A stretch of 64,000 nt of DNA from Streptomyces peucetius (GTDB taxonomy: Bacteria > Actinomycetota > Actinomycetes > Streptomycetales > Streptomycetaceae): the NCBI RefSeq assembly GCF_025854275.1, contig NZ_CP107567.1, forward strand, positions 1,860,001 to 1,924,000, in the 5' to 3' direction. The notes beneath the pieces are model-generated. The model was not told the origin of the DNA, made no database searches, and saw only the letters and a program-made list of their open reading frames with translations. Of this stretch, positions 9,159 to 18,124 are shown in pieces (positions within the stretch are counted from its first letter, which is position 1; every line of letters starts with the position of its first letter). Both the position numbers and the translations under genes were made by a program.

Positions 9159-9296
9159 TCACCTCTTCGGGCCGGGCACGGTGGTCAGCAGCGGCTCGGG
9201 CGAGGTCTCGCCGGCGGGCGCGCCGATCGCCGTGACGGTGAGCACGAGGGCGAGGGCGGCGGCCAGTCCGACAGCGGCGGCGACGAGAGCGCGCAT
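9159..9296 (-). CDS. SPW_0924 family membrane peptide
   Basis: A 45-residue product runs from ATG at 9296 to TGA at 9159-9161. It has one hydrophobic helix (about residues 3-27, Ala/Leu/Val-rich) and a short polar tail ending LLTTVPGPKR, which I recognise as the Streptomyces SPW_0924 family. It precedes the DUF3068 gene by 10 bp, suggesting a small partner subunit of that membrane protein. Function is unknown. Confidence 0.75.
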   Translation of the reverse strand: MRALVAAAVGLAAALALVLTVTAIGAPAGETSPEPLLTTVPGPKR

Positions 9297-9390
9297 GCTC
9301 GGCCTCCCGGAGACACAGAACTGATAGGGCGTCAGGTCTGGGGCACCGTAGCAACCGGGCCGGGAGAAGAGAAGGAGAAGAGACCACGCG

Positions 9391-9429
9391 GCCCCGCCCC
9401 GCCTCCGGCGTCCGGGGGCGGGGCGGGGC
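9391..9429 (-). terminator. Terminator hairpin after the lytic transglycosylase gene
   Basis: A perfect 13-bp GC stem (9391-9403 with 9417-9429) and 13-nt loop lie 18 bp beyond the stop codon of the minus-strand transglycosylase gene. Confidence 0.7.
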
Positions 9430-9447
9430 GGTACGGGACCGGCTCGA

Positions 9448-11214
9448 TCAGGCGGTCGGTGAAGGAGAGGGGGAAGGTGACGAGGACGGCGACGGAGCGG
9501 GGGACGGGTCGGGTGCCGGGGTTTCGCTCGCCGGCTCCGTGACCTTCAGTTCGATGTCCAGGCTTCCGCCGCCCGGGGCGGTGAGCCGGAGCACGAACGT
9601 GCCCGCCGTGTCGTCCGCGAAGACCTTGGGAAGCTCGAGGACACCGTCGGCGCCGGTCCTCAGTCCGGTCAGAGTACGGACGACCGTCCCGTCGTCGGCC
9701 TTGAAGTACGGCCCCCTGCCGTTCTCGGCCGGGTCGTCCTTGGAGACGATCATCGTGGCGGTGACGGAGACACCGGAGGCGGCCACGCCGTCACAGGCGG
9801 CCTTGACGCGGATGACGTCGGCGAAGTCGCCGCCGGTGGTGGCCTCGAGGGTCTTGGTGTCGGTCCGGACGATGCTGTCCGCTTCCCGCTCGGTGACGGT
9901 GGCCGTGAACTCGACGCCGGGCAGGGACCGCTCGACGACCGTGGCCCGCACCGTGAAGTCACCGGTCCGCTCGCCGGCGATCAGCGCCGGGGCGCTGACC
10001 GTGCCGTCGGCACCGGTGGCCGCCACGACACTCGTCCGACCACCGGTGAACCGGGCGTCTGTCTCCCCGACGACCATGAACCGGACGGCGACCTTGGCGA
10101 CGGGCTGCCCCTCGGCGTTCTCCGCGCGGACCGTGGCACGCTCGGCGAACTCGCGGCCGACCACGGCCGTCAGCGGACCCGTGCCGGCGTTCTCGATCCG
10201 CGTCACGGGCGCGGGCGCCGGGGGCGGTGTCGTCGTCGGAGGCGGGGTCGGAGTGGGGGTGGGGGTCGGGGTGGTGGGAGGCGACGCCGGCTCGGACGGA
10301 CCCGGCGCCGTGTCCGGGCTCGGGGTCGGCTTCGGCGTCGTGGGCTTGGACGGACGCGGCGTCGGCGTGGGCGTCGGGAGCGGGCCCGCGCTGTCGGGGC
10401 CGTCGCCCACCGGCAGCTTGCCCGTGCCGTCGGGGACCTCGTGCGTGCCGCGCTTGTAGTACTCGAACCACGACAGCACCGTCCGCAGGTACTCCCGCGA
10501 GTGGTTGTATCCGAGGATCGCCCTGTCGAGGTCGTCCTTGTTGCCGAGGTCCCGGCCGCCGGCGCAGAGATAGCGTCCCGCGGCGAGCGCCGCGTCGTAG
10601 ATGTTGTTGGGGTCCTTGCGGCCGTCGGCGTTGGCGTCCTGGCCCCAGGTCTGCCAGGTCTGCGGAATGAACTGCATCGGCCCGACGGCACGGTCGTAGA
10701 CCGGGTCGTCGTCGTAGGCGCCGTCGTCGGTGTCCGAGATGTTGGCGAAGCCGACGCCGTTGAGGACGGGGCCGAGGATCGGGGAGAGGGTCGTGCCGTT
10801 GGCGTCCACCCGCCCGCCGCGGGCCTGGCCCGACTCGACCTTGCCGATCGCGGCCAGCAGCTGCCAGGGGAGCCGGCAGGCCGGGTCGGACGCGGCGATG
10901 GTCTGCTCGGCCTGCTTGTACGCGGCGAGAACGGACGCGGGTATACCGGCCTCGCCCGGGCCGAGTTCCGGCAGATCGCCCGAAGCGCCGGGCTTGTCGG
11001 GTGTGTTGAGCGGTGGGAGGTCCGTGTAGTACGGGGAGTTGCCGGTGACCGGGGTGCCGGGCGGCGGGGTGACGTCCGACGCCTCCTGCCCCGTGCCCGA
11101 AGCGGCGGACGTGACGCCGGGCGCCTGTGACGCGGAGAGCGCGGCCACCGCCGCGGCGGCCACGGCCGTCGTCGTCGCTCCCCTGCGCAGTCGGCGGCCG
11201 AATTGCGCTGCCAT
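9448..11214 (-). CDS. Secreted lytic transglycosylase with Ig-like domains
   Basis: The 588-residue product starts with a signal peptide (RRLRRGATTT followed by an Ala-rich hydrophobic stretch). Residues about 90-260 form an SLT/MltB-type lytic transglycosylase: LPWQLLAAIGKVESG contains the catalytic glutamate (VES), and AVGPMQFIPQTWQTWG and ILGYNHSREYLRTVLSW are family motifs. A Pro/Thr-rich linker (about 265-335) connects to two Ig-like repeats (about 340-560) and a Ser/Pro tail. It should cleave peptidoglycan glycan strands outside the cell, with the Ig-like part probably holding it to the wall. Start is ATG at 11214 after GGGGAGGGAAC. Confidence 0.9.
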   Translation of the reverse strand: MAAQFGRRLRRGATTTAVAAAAVAALSASQAPGVTSAASGTGQEASDVTPPPGTPVTGNSPYYTDLPPLNTPDKPGASGDLPELGPGEAGIPASVLAAYKQAEQTIAASDPACRLPWQLLAAIGKVESGQARGGRVDANGTTLSPILGPVLNGVGFANISDTDDGAYDDDPVYDRAVGPMQFIPQTWQTWGQDANADGRKDPNNIYDAALAAGRYLCAGGRDLGNKDDLDRAILGYNHSREYLRTVLSWFEYYKRGTHEVPDGTGKLPVGDGPDSAGPLPTPTPTPRPSKPTTPKPTPSPDTAPGPSEPASPPTTPTPTPTPTPPPTTTPPPAPAPVTRIENAGTGPLTAVVGREFAERATVRAENAEGQPVAKVAVRFMVVGETDARFTGGRTSVVAATGADGTVSAPALIAGERTGDFTVRATVVERSLPGVEFTATVTEREADSIVRTDTKTLEATTGGDFADVIRVKAACDGVAASGVSVTATMIVSKDDPAENGRGPYFKADDGTVVRTLTGLRTGADGVLELPKVFADDTAGTFVLRLTAPGGGSLDIELKVTEPASETPAPDPSPAPSPSSSPSPSPSPTA

Positions 11215-11422
11215 ACGTCGTTCCCTCCCCGTCAGCGGCTGCTCGCGCTCCCCAGCGCGGACTCACGTGACCCTAATGCACGGTGAGGCTCGCGAACACC
11301 AGGAGCTGACCGGTTTTCACCACTTCGCCACCTGCGCGTCCCGGTTTCCGGACCCGTATTCCCGCACACACATCACGCATACTGATCGGCACTGATCAAC
11401 AACGGTCACAGGGGGCATCGTC

Positions 11423-12280
11423 ATGCCGTTCACGCTCAGCCACGCCGCCGCGGTGCTGCCGGGCATCCGCAGGGACGGAACCGCCCGCGGACCACTGTTC
11501 GCCTCGGCCCTCGTCCTGGGTTCGTTCGCACCGGACATGACGTACTTCGCGGCCAGCGTCCTTCCCGGTGCGATGGAGTTCGGATCCGTGACACACGGGC
11601 TTCACGGCGTGCTGACGGTCGACGTCGCCATCACCACCGTGCTCGTGACGCTCTGGCTGCTGATGCGCGACCCGCTCGTGGCTCTGCTGCCGGCGGCGTG
11701 GCAGGGGCGCGTGTACGCGCTGCTCCGGGGCCGGCCCTCGGCCGCCCGGCCGCCGCTGGTGACCGCGCTGTGGTTCTACGTCTCGGCGGTGATCGGGGCC
11801 GGAACACATGTGGTGTGGGACGCGTTCACCCACTTCGACCGGTGGGGTGTGCGGATCGTGCCGGTGCTCGCGGAGCCCGTCGCCGGCTTCCCGCTCTACA
11901 CGTACACGCAGTACGGCAGTTCGGCGGTGGCACTGGTCGCGCTGGTGTGGTTCATGGCCACGGCGCTGCGCCGTGCGCCGGCCTCTCCCGCACCGCCCGT
12001 CCCGCCGCTCGGCCGCCGGGCCCGTCTGCTGGCCGCCTGGCTGCTCGCCGCCTGCATGGCGGCGGGCATCGTGCACCGCTGTGTGCGCTGGTACCAGTAC
12101 TGGGGCCGGATCGAGACGCCGCTGGACATCATCCCGACGGCGTGCTTCGGCGCCGGTGCCGGGCTGGCGGTGGGCCTGGTGCTGTACGCGACGGCGGTAC
12201 GCCTGCGTGGCCGCAGCCGCCCGCCGGGCGGCGCGGACCTGCCGAAGACCGCCGACCCGGACCACGCGGGCGTCAGGTAG
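11423..12280 (+). CDS. DUF4184 family membrane protein
   Basis: The 285-residue product begins MPFTLSHAAAVLP, the hallmark of DUF4184, and contains GSFAPDMTYFA and the HGLHGVLTVD segment, resembling membrane-bound YdjM-type metal-dependent hydrolases. About six hydrophobic segments are visible. The histidines and aspartates in SHAAAVLP, APDM and GTHVVWDAFTHFD could form a metal site. Start is ATG at 11423 with an AGGGGG ribosome-binding site. It converges on polA. No substrate is known. Confidence 0.85.
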   Translation: MPFTLSHAAAVLPGIRRDGTARGPLFASALVLGSFAPDMTYFAASVLPGAMEFGSVTHGLHGVLTVDVAITTVLVTLWLLMRDPLVALLPAAWQGRVYALLRGRPSAARPPLVTALWFYVSAVIGAGTHVVWDAFTHFDRWGVRIVPVLAEPVAGFPLYTYTQYGSSAVALVALVWFMATALRRAPASPAPPVPPLGRRARLLAAWLLAACMAAGIVHRCVRWYQYWGRIETPLDIIPTACFGAGAGLAVGLVLYATAVRLRGRSRPPGGADLPKTADPDHAGVR

Positions 12281-12353
12281 GCAGGCGCCCACTCGCCCGC
12301 TCATACGCACGCCCCGGCGGTGACGCGACCGGGCCGTGGGACGTCGGCACCCT

Positions 12354-12390
12354 TGTGTGCCCGGGCCGGCCCCGCCGGCCCGGGCACACA
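12354..12390. terminator. Bidirectional terminator between DUF4184 gene and polA
   Basis: A perfect 16-bp inverted repeat (12354-12369 with 12375-12390) and 5-nt loop sit between two convergent genes, 9 bp from the polA stop codon. Confidence 0.85.
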
Positions 12391-12398
12391 GGTCCGGG

Positions 12399-15107
12399 TC
12401 AGTGCGCCGCAGACTCCCAGTCCGGCCCCGCGCCCACCGACACGTCCAGCGGCGCCCGCAGCGACACGGCCGACGCCATCTCCCGGCGCACCAGCGCCTC
12501 GACCTCCTCGCGCTCCCCCGGCCACACCTCGAGCACGATTTCGTCGTGAACCTGCAGCAGCAGCCGGGACGACAGCTTCGCCTCCGTCAGCGCCCGGTCC
12601 ACGTTCAGCATCGCGACCTTCACGATGTCCGCCGCCGTGCCCTGGATCGGGGCGTTGAGCGCCATCCGCTCCGCGGCCTCCCGCCGCTGCCGGTTGTCGC
12701 TGTTGAGGTCGGGCAGATAACGCCGGCGGCCGAGCATGGTCGCCGTGTACCCCGTCGCCCGCGCCTCGTCCACGACCCGCCTCAGATAGTCCCGCACCCC
12801 GCCGAACCGCTCGAAGTACGTGTCCATCAGGACCCGCGCCTCGGCCGGTTCGATGTTCAGCTGCTGGGAGAGACCGAACGCGGAGAGCCCGTACGCCAGT
12901 CCGTACGACATGGCCTTGATCTTGCGCCGCATCTCCGCGTCGACGGCGGACCGCTCCACGGAGAAGACCTGGGAGGCGACGGTCGTGTGCAGGTCCTCAC
13001 CGGAGGTGAACGCCTCGATCAGACCCTCGTCCTCCGACAGATGGGCCATCACCCGCAGTTCGATCTGGCTGTAGTCCGCGGTCATCAGGGACTCGAAGCC
13101 CTCGCCGACGACGAACCCCCGGCGGATGGCGCGGCCCTCGTCGGTGCGGACCGGCACGTTCTGCAGGTTCGGGTCGGTGGACGACAGACGGCCCGTCGCG
13201 GCGACGGTCTGACTGAAGGTGGTGTGGATCCGGCCGTCGGCGGCGATCGTCTTGATCAGGCCCTCGACCGTCGAACGCAGCCGGGCCTGCTCCCGGTGGC
13301 GCAGCATGATGACCGGCAGCTCGTGCTCGGTCTGCGCGGCCAGCCACGCGAGCGCGTCCGCGTCGGTGGTGTAGCCGGTCTTGGTCTTCTTGGTCTTCGG
13401 CAGGTTCAGCTCGCCGAAGAAGACCTCCTGCAGCTGCTTGGGCGACCCGAGGTTGAACTCGTGGCCCACTGCCGCGTGCGCCTCCTTCACCGCCTGCTGC
13501 ACGGCGCCCGCGAACTGCTGCTCCATCGCCTCGAGGTGGGCGCGGTCGGCGGCGATGCCGTTGCGCTCCATCCGGGCCAACACCAGGGAGGTGGGCAGCT
13601 CCACGTCGTGCAGCAGCTCGGCCGCGCCGACCTCCTTCAGCTTCTCGCCGAACGCCTCGCCCAGGTCGAGCACCGCACGGGCCTGGGCCATCAGCGCATC
13701 GGCCTCGGCCTGCTCGTCGGCGCCGAACGCCAGCTGCCCGTCCGCGGCCGCCGGGGCCAGCTCACGGTGCAAATACTCCACCGACAGCGCGTCCAGCGCG
13801 AAGGAACGGCGCCCGGGCTTCACCAGATAGGCCGCGAGGGCCGTGTCCATGGTGACGCCGGCGATCTCCCAGCCGTGCTCGGGGAAGACCCGCAGCGCGT
13901 CCTTGGCGTTGTGCATGACCTTCGGCCGCGACGGGTCGGAGATCCAGGCCGCGAAGGCCCGCTCGTCGGACTCGTCGAGCTGTGTCGTGTCGAACCAGGC
14001 CGCCTGGCCGTCGGCGGCCGCCAGCGCGACCTCGCTGACGCTGCCCACGCCCAGCGCCCACGCCGAGACGGTGGCCACACCGAGCGGCTGCCTGCCGTGC
14101 TGCTCCAGCCAGTAGGCCACCTCGCCGGCACCCAGCACGCTGCCGTCCAGCTCCACACCGGCCTCGGGGGCCGCGGGCTCCTCCTTGGCCGCGCCGGGGT
14201 CGACCGAGAGCAGCCGCTCACGCAGGCTCGGGTTCCGGATCTCGAGGACCTCCAGGAAGCCCTTCAGCGCCGTCCTGTCGTACGGCGCGCGCTCCAGGTC
14301 GGCGACGGCCCTGGGCAGCTCCACGTCACGCACCAGCTCGGTCAGGTGACGGTTGAGCTTGACGGACTCAAGATGGTCGCGCAGCGCCTGCCCGACCTTG
14401 CCCTTGACCTCCTCCGCGCGCTCGACGAGCTCCGCGAACGAACCGAACTGGTTGATCCACTTCGTCGCCGTCTTCTCACCCACACCGGGAATGCCGGGCA
14501 GGTTGTCCGACGGGTCGCCGCGCAGCGCGGCGAAGTCCGGATACTGCTGAGGAGTGAGCCCGTACTTCTCCTCGACCTTCGCCGGGGTGAAGCGGGTGAG
14601 TTCGGAGACGCCCTTCGTCGGGTACAGCACGGTCGTGTGCTCGCTGACCAGCTGGAAGGAGTCCCGGTCGCCGGTGACGATCAGCACCTCGAACCCGGCG
14701 GCCTCCGCCTGGGTGGCGAGGGTGGCGATGACGTCGTCCGCCTCGAAGCCCTCGACGGCGAACCGGTGCGCGTTCATCGTGTCGAGCAGCTCGCCGATCA
14801 GCTCGACCTGCCCCTTGAACTCGTCCGGGGTCTTGGAGCGGTTCGCCTTGTACTCCGGGAAATCGGCCGAACGCCAGGTCTTGCGGGAGACGTCGAAGGC
14901 CACCGCGAAATGCGTGGGCGCCTCGTCACGCAGGGTGTTCGCCAGCATCGACGCGAAGCCGTAGACGGCATTGGTCGTCTGGCCGCTCGCGGTCGTGAAA
15001 TTCTCCGCGGGCAGCGCGAAGAACGCCCGGTACGCCAGGGAGTGCCCGTCCATGAGGAGCAGGCGCGGTCGGTTGTCTGCCGTCTTCTTCGATGCTGTCT
15101 CAGCCAC
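12399..15107 (-). CDS. polA: DNA polymerase I
   Basis: The 902-residue product has an N-terminal 5'-3' exonuclease domain (LLLMDGHSLAYRAFFALP, then GEKTATKW around residue 200), a middle domain at about 310-510, and a family A polymerase domain with motif A DYSQIELR, motif B RRKIKAMSYGLAYG and motif C VHDEIVLE. The middle domain lacks the DxE exonuclease motif, so 3'-5' proofreading is probably absent, as in other actinobacterial PolA proteins. I chose GTG at 15107 (VAETASKKTADN) over the ATG ten codons upstream because homologs begin at that point. It acts in repair and Okazaki-fragment processing. Confidence 0.95.
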   Translation of the reverse strand: MAETASKKTADNRPRLLLMDGHSLAYRAFFALPAENFTTASGQTTNAVYGFASMLANTLRDEAPTHFAVAFDVSRKTWRSADFPEYKANRSKTPDEFKGQVELIGELLDTMNAHRFAVEGFEADDVIATLATQAEAAGFEVLIVTGDRDSFQLVSEHTTVLYPTKGVSELTRFTPAKVEEKYGLTPQQYPDFAALRGDPSDNLPGIPGVGEKTATKWINQFGSFAELVERAEEVKGKVGQALRDHLESVKLNRHLTELVRDVELPRAVADLERAPYDRTALKGFLEVLEIRNPSLRERLLSVDPGAAKEEPAAPEAGVELDGSVLGAGEVAYWLEQHGRQPLGVATVSAWALGVGSVSEVALAAADGQAAWFDTTQLDESDERAFAAWISDPSRPKVMHNAKDALRVFPEHGWEIAGVTMDTALAAYLVKPGRRSFALDALSVEYLHRELAPAAADGQLAFGADEQAEADALMAQARAVLDLGEAFGEKLKEVGAAELLHDVELPTSLVLARMERNGIAADRAHLEAMEQQFAGAVQQAVKEAHAAVGHEFNLGSPKQLQEVFFGELNLPKTKKTKTGYTTDADALAWLAAQTEHELPVIMLRHREQARLRSTVEGLIKTIAADGRIHTTFSQTVAATGRLSSTDPNLQNVPVRTDEGRAIRRGFVVGEGFESLMTADYSQIELRVMAHLSEDEGLIEAFTSGEDLHTTVASQVFSVERSAVDAEMRRKIKAMSYGLAYGLSAFGLSQQLNIEPAEARVLMDTYFERFGGVRDYLRRVVDEARATGYTATMLGRRRYLPDLNSDNRQRREAAERMALNAPIQGTAADIVKVAMLNVDRALTEAKLSSRLLLQVHDEIVLEVWPGEREEVEALVRREMASAVSLRAPLDVSVGAGPDWESAAH

Positions 15108-15167
15108 GCCCCCGATCCTGCCATGCACCACTGACATTCCTTACCGCCCCGACCTGGCGACGACGGC

Positions 15168-15185
15168 TGTCACAGGGGCGTGACA
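15168..15185. promoter_or_regulatory. Palindromic operator-like site upstream of the YdeP-type gene
   Basis: TGTCAC and GTGACA flank a 6-bp spacer in the polA/oxidoreductase intergenic region, 57 bp before the start codon. The size and symmetry fit a dimeric regulator. No regulator is encoded next to it. Confidence 0.3.
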
Positions 15186-15242
15186 GGATCGGAAGCACAG
15201 CATGGAACGCACCAGCACAGGCACGGCTCAAAGGAGAGCGCG

Positions 15243-17522
15243 ATGGCCAGCAAGCCGCCCGCAGGGGACCCGGTCCAGGACGCCCCGCAGGTCACAGCCC
15301 CGCAGCACGCGGCGGCCGGCCTGCCCGCCGTCGGCCACACGCTGCGGGTCGCACAGCAGCAGATGGGCGTGGGCCGCACCGCGCGCACCCTGCTGAAAGT
15401 GAACCAGAAGGACGGCTTCGACTGCCCGGGCTGCGCATGGCCGGAGGGCGAGGAGCGCCACGTCGCCGAGTTCTGCGAGAACGGCGCGAAGGCCGTCGCC
15501 GAGGAGGCGACGCTGCGCCGCGTCACCCCCGAGTTCTTCGCGGCGCACCCGCTGCCCGACCTCGCGAACCGCAGCGGCTACTGGCTGGGCCAGCAGGGCC
15601 GGATCACCCGGCCCATGTATCTCCCGGAGGGCTCCGACCGGTACGAGCCGGTGAGCTGGGAGCGCGCCTTCGCGATCATCGCCGAGGAACTGGGCGCGCT
15701 CGGCTCCCCCGACGAGGCCCTGTTCTACACCTCCGGCCGCACCAGCAACGAAGCGGCGTTCCTGCTCCAGCTCTTCGCCCGCGAATTCGGTACGAACAAT
15801 CTGCCCGATTGCTCCAACATGTGCCACGAGTCCTCCGGCTCCGCGCTCACCGAGACCATCGGCATCGGCAAGGGCAGCGTCTCGCTGGAGGACCTGCACC
15901 AGGCGGACCTGATCATCGTCGCCGGACAGAACCCGGGCACCAACCACCCCCGCATGCTCAACGCCCTGGAGAAGGCCAAGGCCGCCGGCGCACGGATCAT
16001 CTCGGTGAACCCGCTGCCCGAGGCGGGCATGGAGCGGTTCAAGAACCCGCAGACCGCCCGCGGCATGCTCAAGGGCGCCGCGCTGAACGACCTGTTCCTC
16101 CAGATCCGCATCGGCGGCGACCAGGCACTCTTCCGGCTCCTGGGCAAGCTGATCCTCGAGACCGAAGGCGCCGTCGACGAGGAGTTCGTCCGCGAACACA
16201 CCCACGGCTTCGAGGACTTCGCCGCAGCCGCACGGGCCGCCGACTGGGACACCACCCTCGCGGCGACCGGCCTCGGCCAGGACGAGATCGAGCAGGCCCT
16301 GCGGATGGTGCTGGCCTCGCGCCGCACCATCGTCTGCTGGGCAATGGGCCTCACCCAGCACAAGCACTCCGTCGCCACCATCTGCGAGGTGGTCAACTTC
16401 CTCCTGCTCCGCGGCGACATCGGCCGCCCCGGCTCCGGGGTCTGCCCCGTACGCGGCCACTCCAACGTCCAGGGCGACCGCACCATGGGCATCTTCGAGC
16501 GGCCCTCCCCCGCCTTCCTCGACGCCCTGGAGAAGGAGTTCGGCTTCGCCCCGCCCCGCCACCACGGCCTGGACGTCGTCCGGTCCATCGAGGCACTGCG
16601 TGACGGGAAGGCGAAGGTGTTCTTCGCGATGGGCGGCAACTTCGTGTCGGCGAGCCCCGACACCGCCGTCACCGAGGCCGCGATGCGCCGCGCCCGGCTG
16701 ACCGTGCACGTGTCCACCAAACTGAACCGCTCGCACACCGTCACCGGCCGGCGGGCGCTCATCCTGCCCACCCTCGGCCGCACCGACAAGGACATCCAGG
16801 CCGGCGGCCGGCAGGTGGTGACCGTCGAGGACTCCATGGGCATGGTCCACGCCTCCCGTGGCAACCTCCCGCCCGCGAGCCCCCATCTGCTGTCGGAGCC
16901 CGCCATCGTCGCGCGGATGGCCCGCGCCGTGCTCGGCCCCGCCTCCACCACACCCTGGGAGGACTTCGAGCAGGACTACGGCACGATCCGCGACCGCATC
17001 GCGCGCGTGGTGCCCGGCTTCGAGGACTTCAACGCGAAGATCGCCCGCCCCGGCGGGTTCACCCTGCCGCACGCCCCGCGCGACGAGCGCCGCTTCCCCA
17101 CCGCCACCGGCAAGGCCAACTTCACCGCCGCACCCGTCGAGTACCCCGAGATCCCCGAGGGCCGGCTGCTGCTGCAGACACTCCGCTCGCACGACCAGTA
17201 CAACACCACGATCTACGGCCTCGACGACCGCTACCGCGGCATCAAGGGCGGCCGCAGGGTCGTCCTCGTCAACCCCGAGGACGCCCGTGCGCTCGGCCTC
17301 GCCGACGGCTCCTACGCCGACCTCGTCGGCGAGTGGAAGGACGGCGTCGAGCGCCGCGCCCCCGGCTTCCGCGTCGTCCACTACCCCACGGCCCGCGGCT
17401 GCGCCGCCGCCTACTACCCGGAGACCAATGTGCTGGTGCCGCTGGACTCCACGGCGGACACCAGCAACACCCCCGCCAGCAAGTCCGTGATCGTACGTCT
17501 GGAACAATCACCGACCGTCTAA
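15243..17522 (+). CDS. FdhF/YdeP family molybdopterin oxidoreductase
   Basis: The 759-residue product resembles E. coli YdeP and the formate dehydrogenase alpha family. It has a CPGCAW pair (Cys61, Cys64) near the N-terminus, the molybdopterin-binding segments YTSGRTSNEAAFLLQ and NLPDCSNMCHESSGSAL (about residues 165-205), VAGQNPGTNHPRM, and a C-terminal molydopterin dinucleotide-binding domain. It should be a cytoplasmic bis-MGD enzyme; the substrate is unknown, although YdeP is linked to acid resistance in E. coli. ATG at 15243 follows AAAGGAGA, which decides the start. A thioesterase gene follows 71 bp downstream. Confidence 0.9.
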   Translation: MASKPPAGDPVQDAPQVTAPQHAAAGLPAVGHTLRVAQQQMGVGRTARTLLKVNQKDGFDCPGCAWPEGEERHVAEFCENGAKAVAEEATLRRVTPEFFAAHPLPDLANRSGYWLGQQGRITRPMYLPEGSDRYEPVSWERAFAIIAEELGALGSPDEALFYTSGRTSNEAAFLLQLFAREFGTNNLPDCSNMCHESSGSALTETIGIGKGSVSLEDLHQADLIIVAGQNPGTNHPRMLNALEKAKAAGARIISVNPLPEAGMERFKNPQTARGMLKGAALNDLFLQIRIGGDQALFRLLGKLILETEGAVDEEFVREHTHGFEDFAAAARAADWDTTLAATGLGQDEIEQALRMVLASRRTIVCWAMGLTQHKHSVATICEVVNFLLLRGDIGRPGSGVCPVRGHSNVQGDRTMGIFERPSPAFLDALEKEFGFAPPRHHGLDVVRSIEALRDGKAKVFFAMGGNFVSASPDTAVTEAAMRRARLTVHVSTKLNRSHTVTGRRALILPTLGRTDKDIQAGGRQVVTVEDSMGMVHASRGNLPPASPHLLSEPAIVARMARAVLGPASTTPWEDFEQDYGTIRDRIARVVPGFEDFNAKIARPGGFTLPHAPRDERRFPTATGKANFTAAPVEYPEIPEGRLLLQTLRSHDQYNTTIYGLDDRYRGIKGGRRVVLVNPEDARALGLADGSYADLVGEWKDGVERRAPGFRVVHYPTARGCAAAYYPETNVLVPLDSTADTSNTPASKSVIVRLEQSPTV

Positions 17523-17593
17523 GCGTTCGCTCAGGCAGTAGGACGAGCAGACCAACACCAGGACCAGACGGTACGACGATCGGAGCCGGCCCC

Positions 17594-18055
17594 ATGGGCG
17601 AGCAGACCACCGTGAAGTTCCCGCAAGGAGTCATCGACGAGTACGCCGAGCTCGGCGTGGACCTTCCCGCACTGTTCTCCGCGGGCCACCTCGGCGCCCG
17701 CATGGGCGTACAGATCGTCGAGGCCTCCGCGGACCGCGTCGTCGGCACCATGCCCGTCGAGGGCAACACCCAGCCGTACGGCCTGCTGCACGGCGGCGCA
17801 TCCGCCGTCCTCGCCGAGACCCTCGGCTCCATCGGCTCCATGCTGCACGGCGGCCCCTCCAAGATCGCCGTCGGAGTGGACCTCAACTGCACCCACCACC
17901 GCGGCGTCCGCTCCGGCCTCGTCACCGGCGTCGCCACACCCGTCCACCGCGGCCGCTCCACGGCGACCTACGAGATCGTGATCACCGACGAGCACGACAA
18001 GCGGGTCTGCTCGGCACGCCTCACCTGCCTGCTGCGCGACGTCCCCCAGGACTGA
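17594..18055 (+). CDS. PaaI-type hotdog-fold thioesterase
   Basis: The 153-residue product has the hotdog thioesterase signature QPYGLLHGGASAVLAET (about residues 59-75), with the HGG motif and downstream acidic catalytic residue, followed by VGVDLNCTHHRGVRSG, which fits the PaaI/YdiI group that hydrolyses small aromatic or hydroxylated acyl-CoA thioesters. The start ATG at 17594 sits 71 bp after the oxidoreductase stop, so the two may be co-transcribed; a functional link is unproven. Transcription ends at the hairpin at 18077. Confidence 0.88.
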   Translation: MGEQTTVKFPQGVIDEYAELGVDLPALFSAGHLGARMGVQIVEASADRVVGTMPVEGNTQPYGLLHGGASAVLAETLGSIGSMLHGGPSKIAVGVDLNCTHHRGVRSGLVTGVATPVHRGRSTATYEIVITDEHDKRVCSARLTCLLRDVPQD

Positions 18056-18076
18056 ACCACCCGGTACAACGACACA

Positions 18077-18106
18077 GGGCCGGGAAGCCCGAAGGCTTCC
18101 CGGCCC
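18077..18106. terminator. Bidirectional terminator, thioesterase and livF
   Basis: A perfect 13-bp stem (18077-18089 with 18094-18106) closed by a CGAA tetraloop lies between two convergent genes. Confidence 0.85.
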
Positions 18107-18124
18107 CGCCCGGCTCATGGACCG

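Noticed and set aside
12336..15134. 932-codon plus-strand frame opposite polA
   Set aside because: It is antisense to polA and has no motifs.
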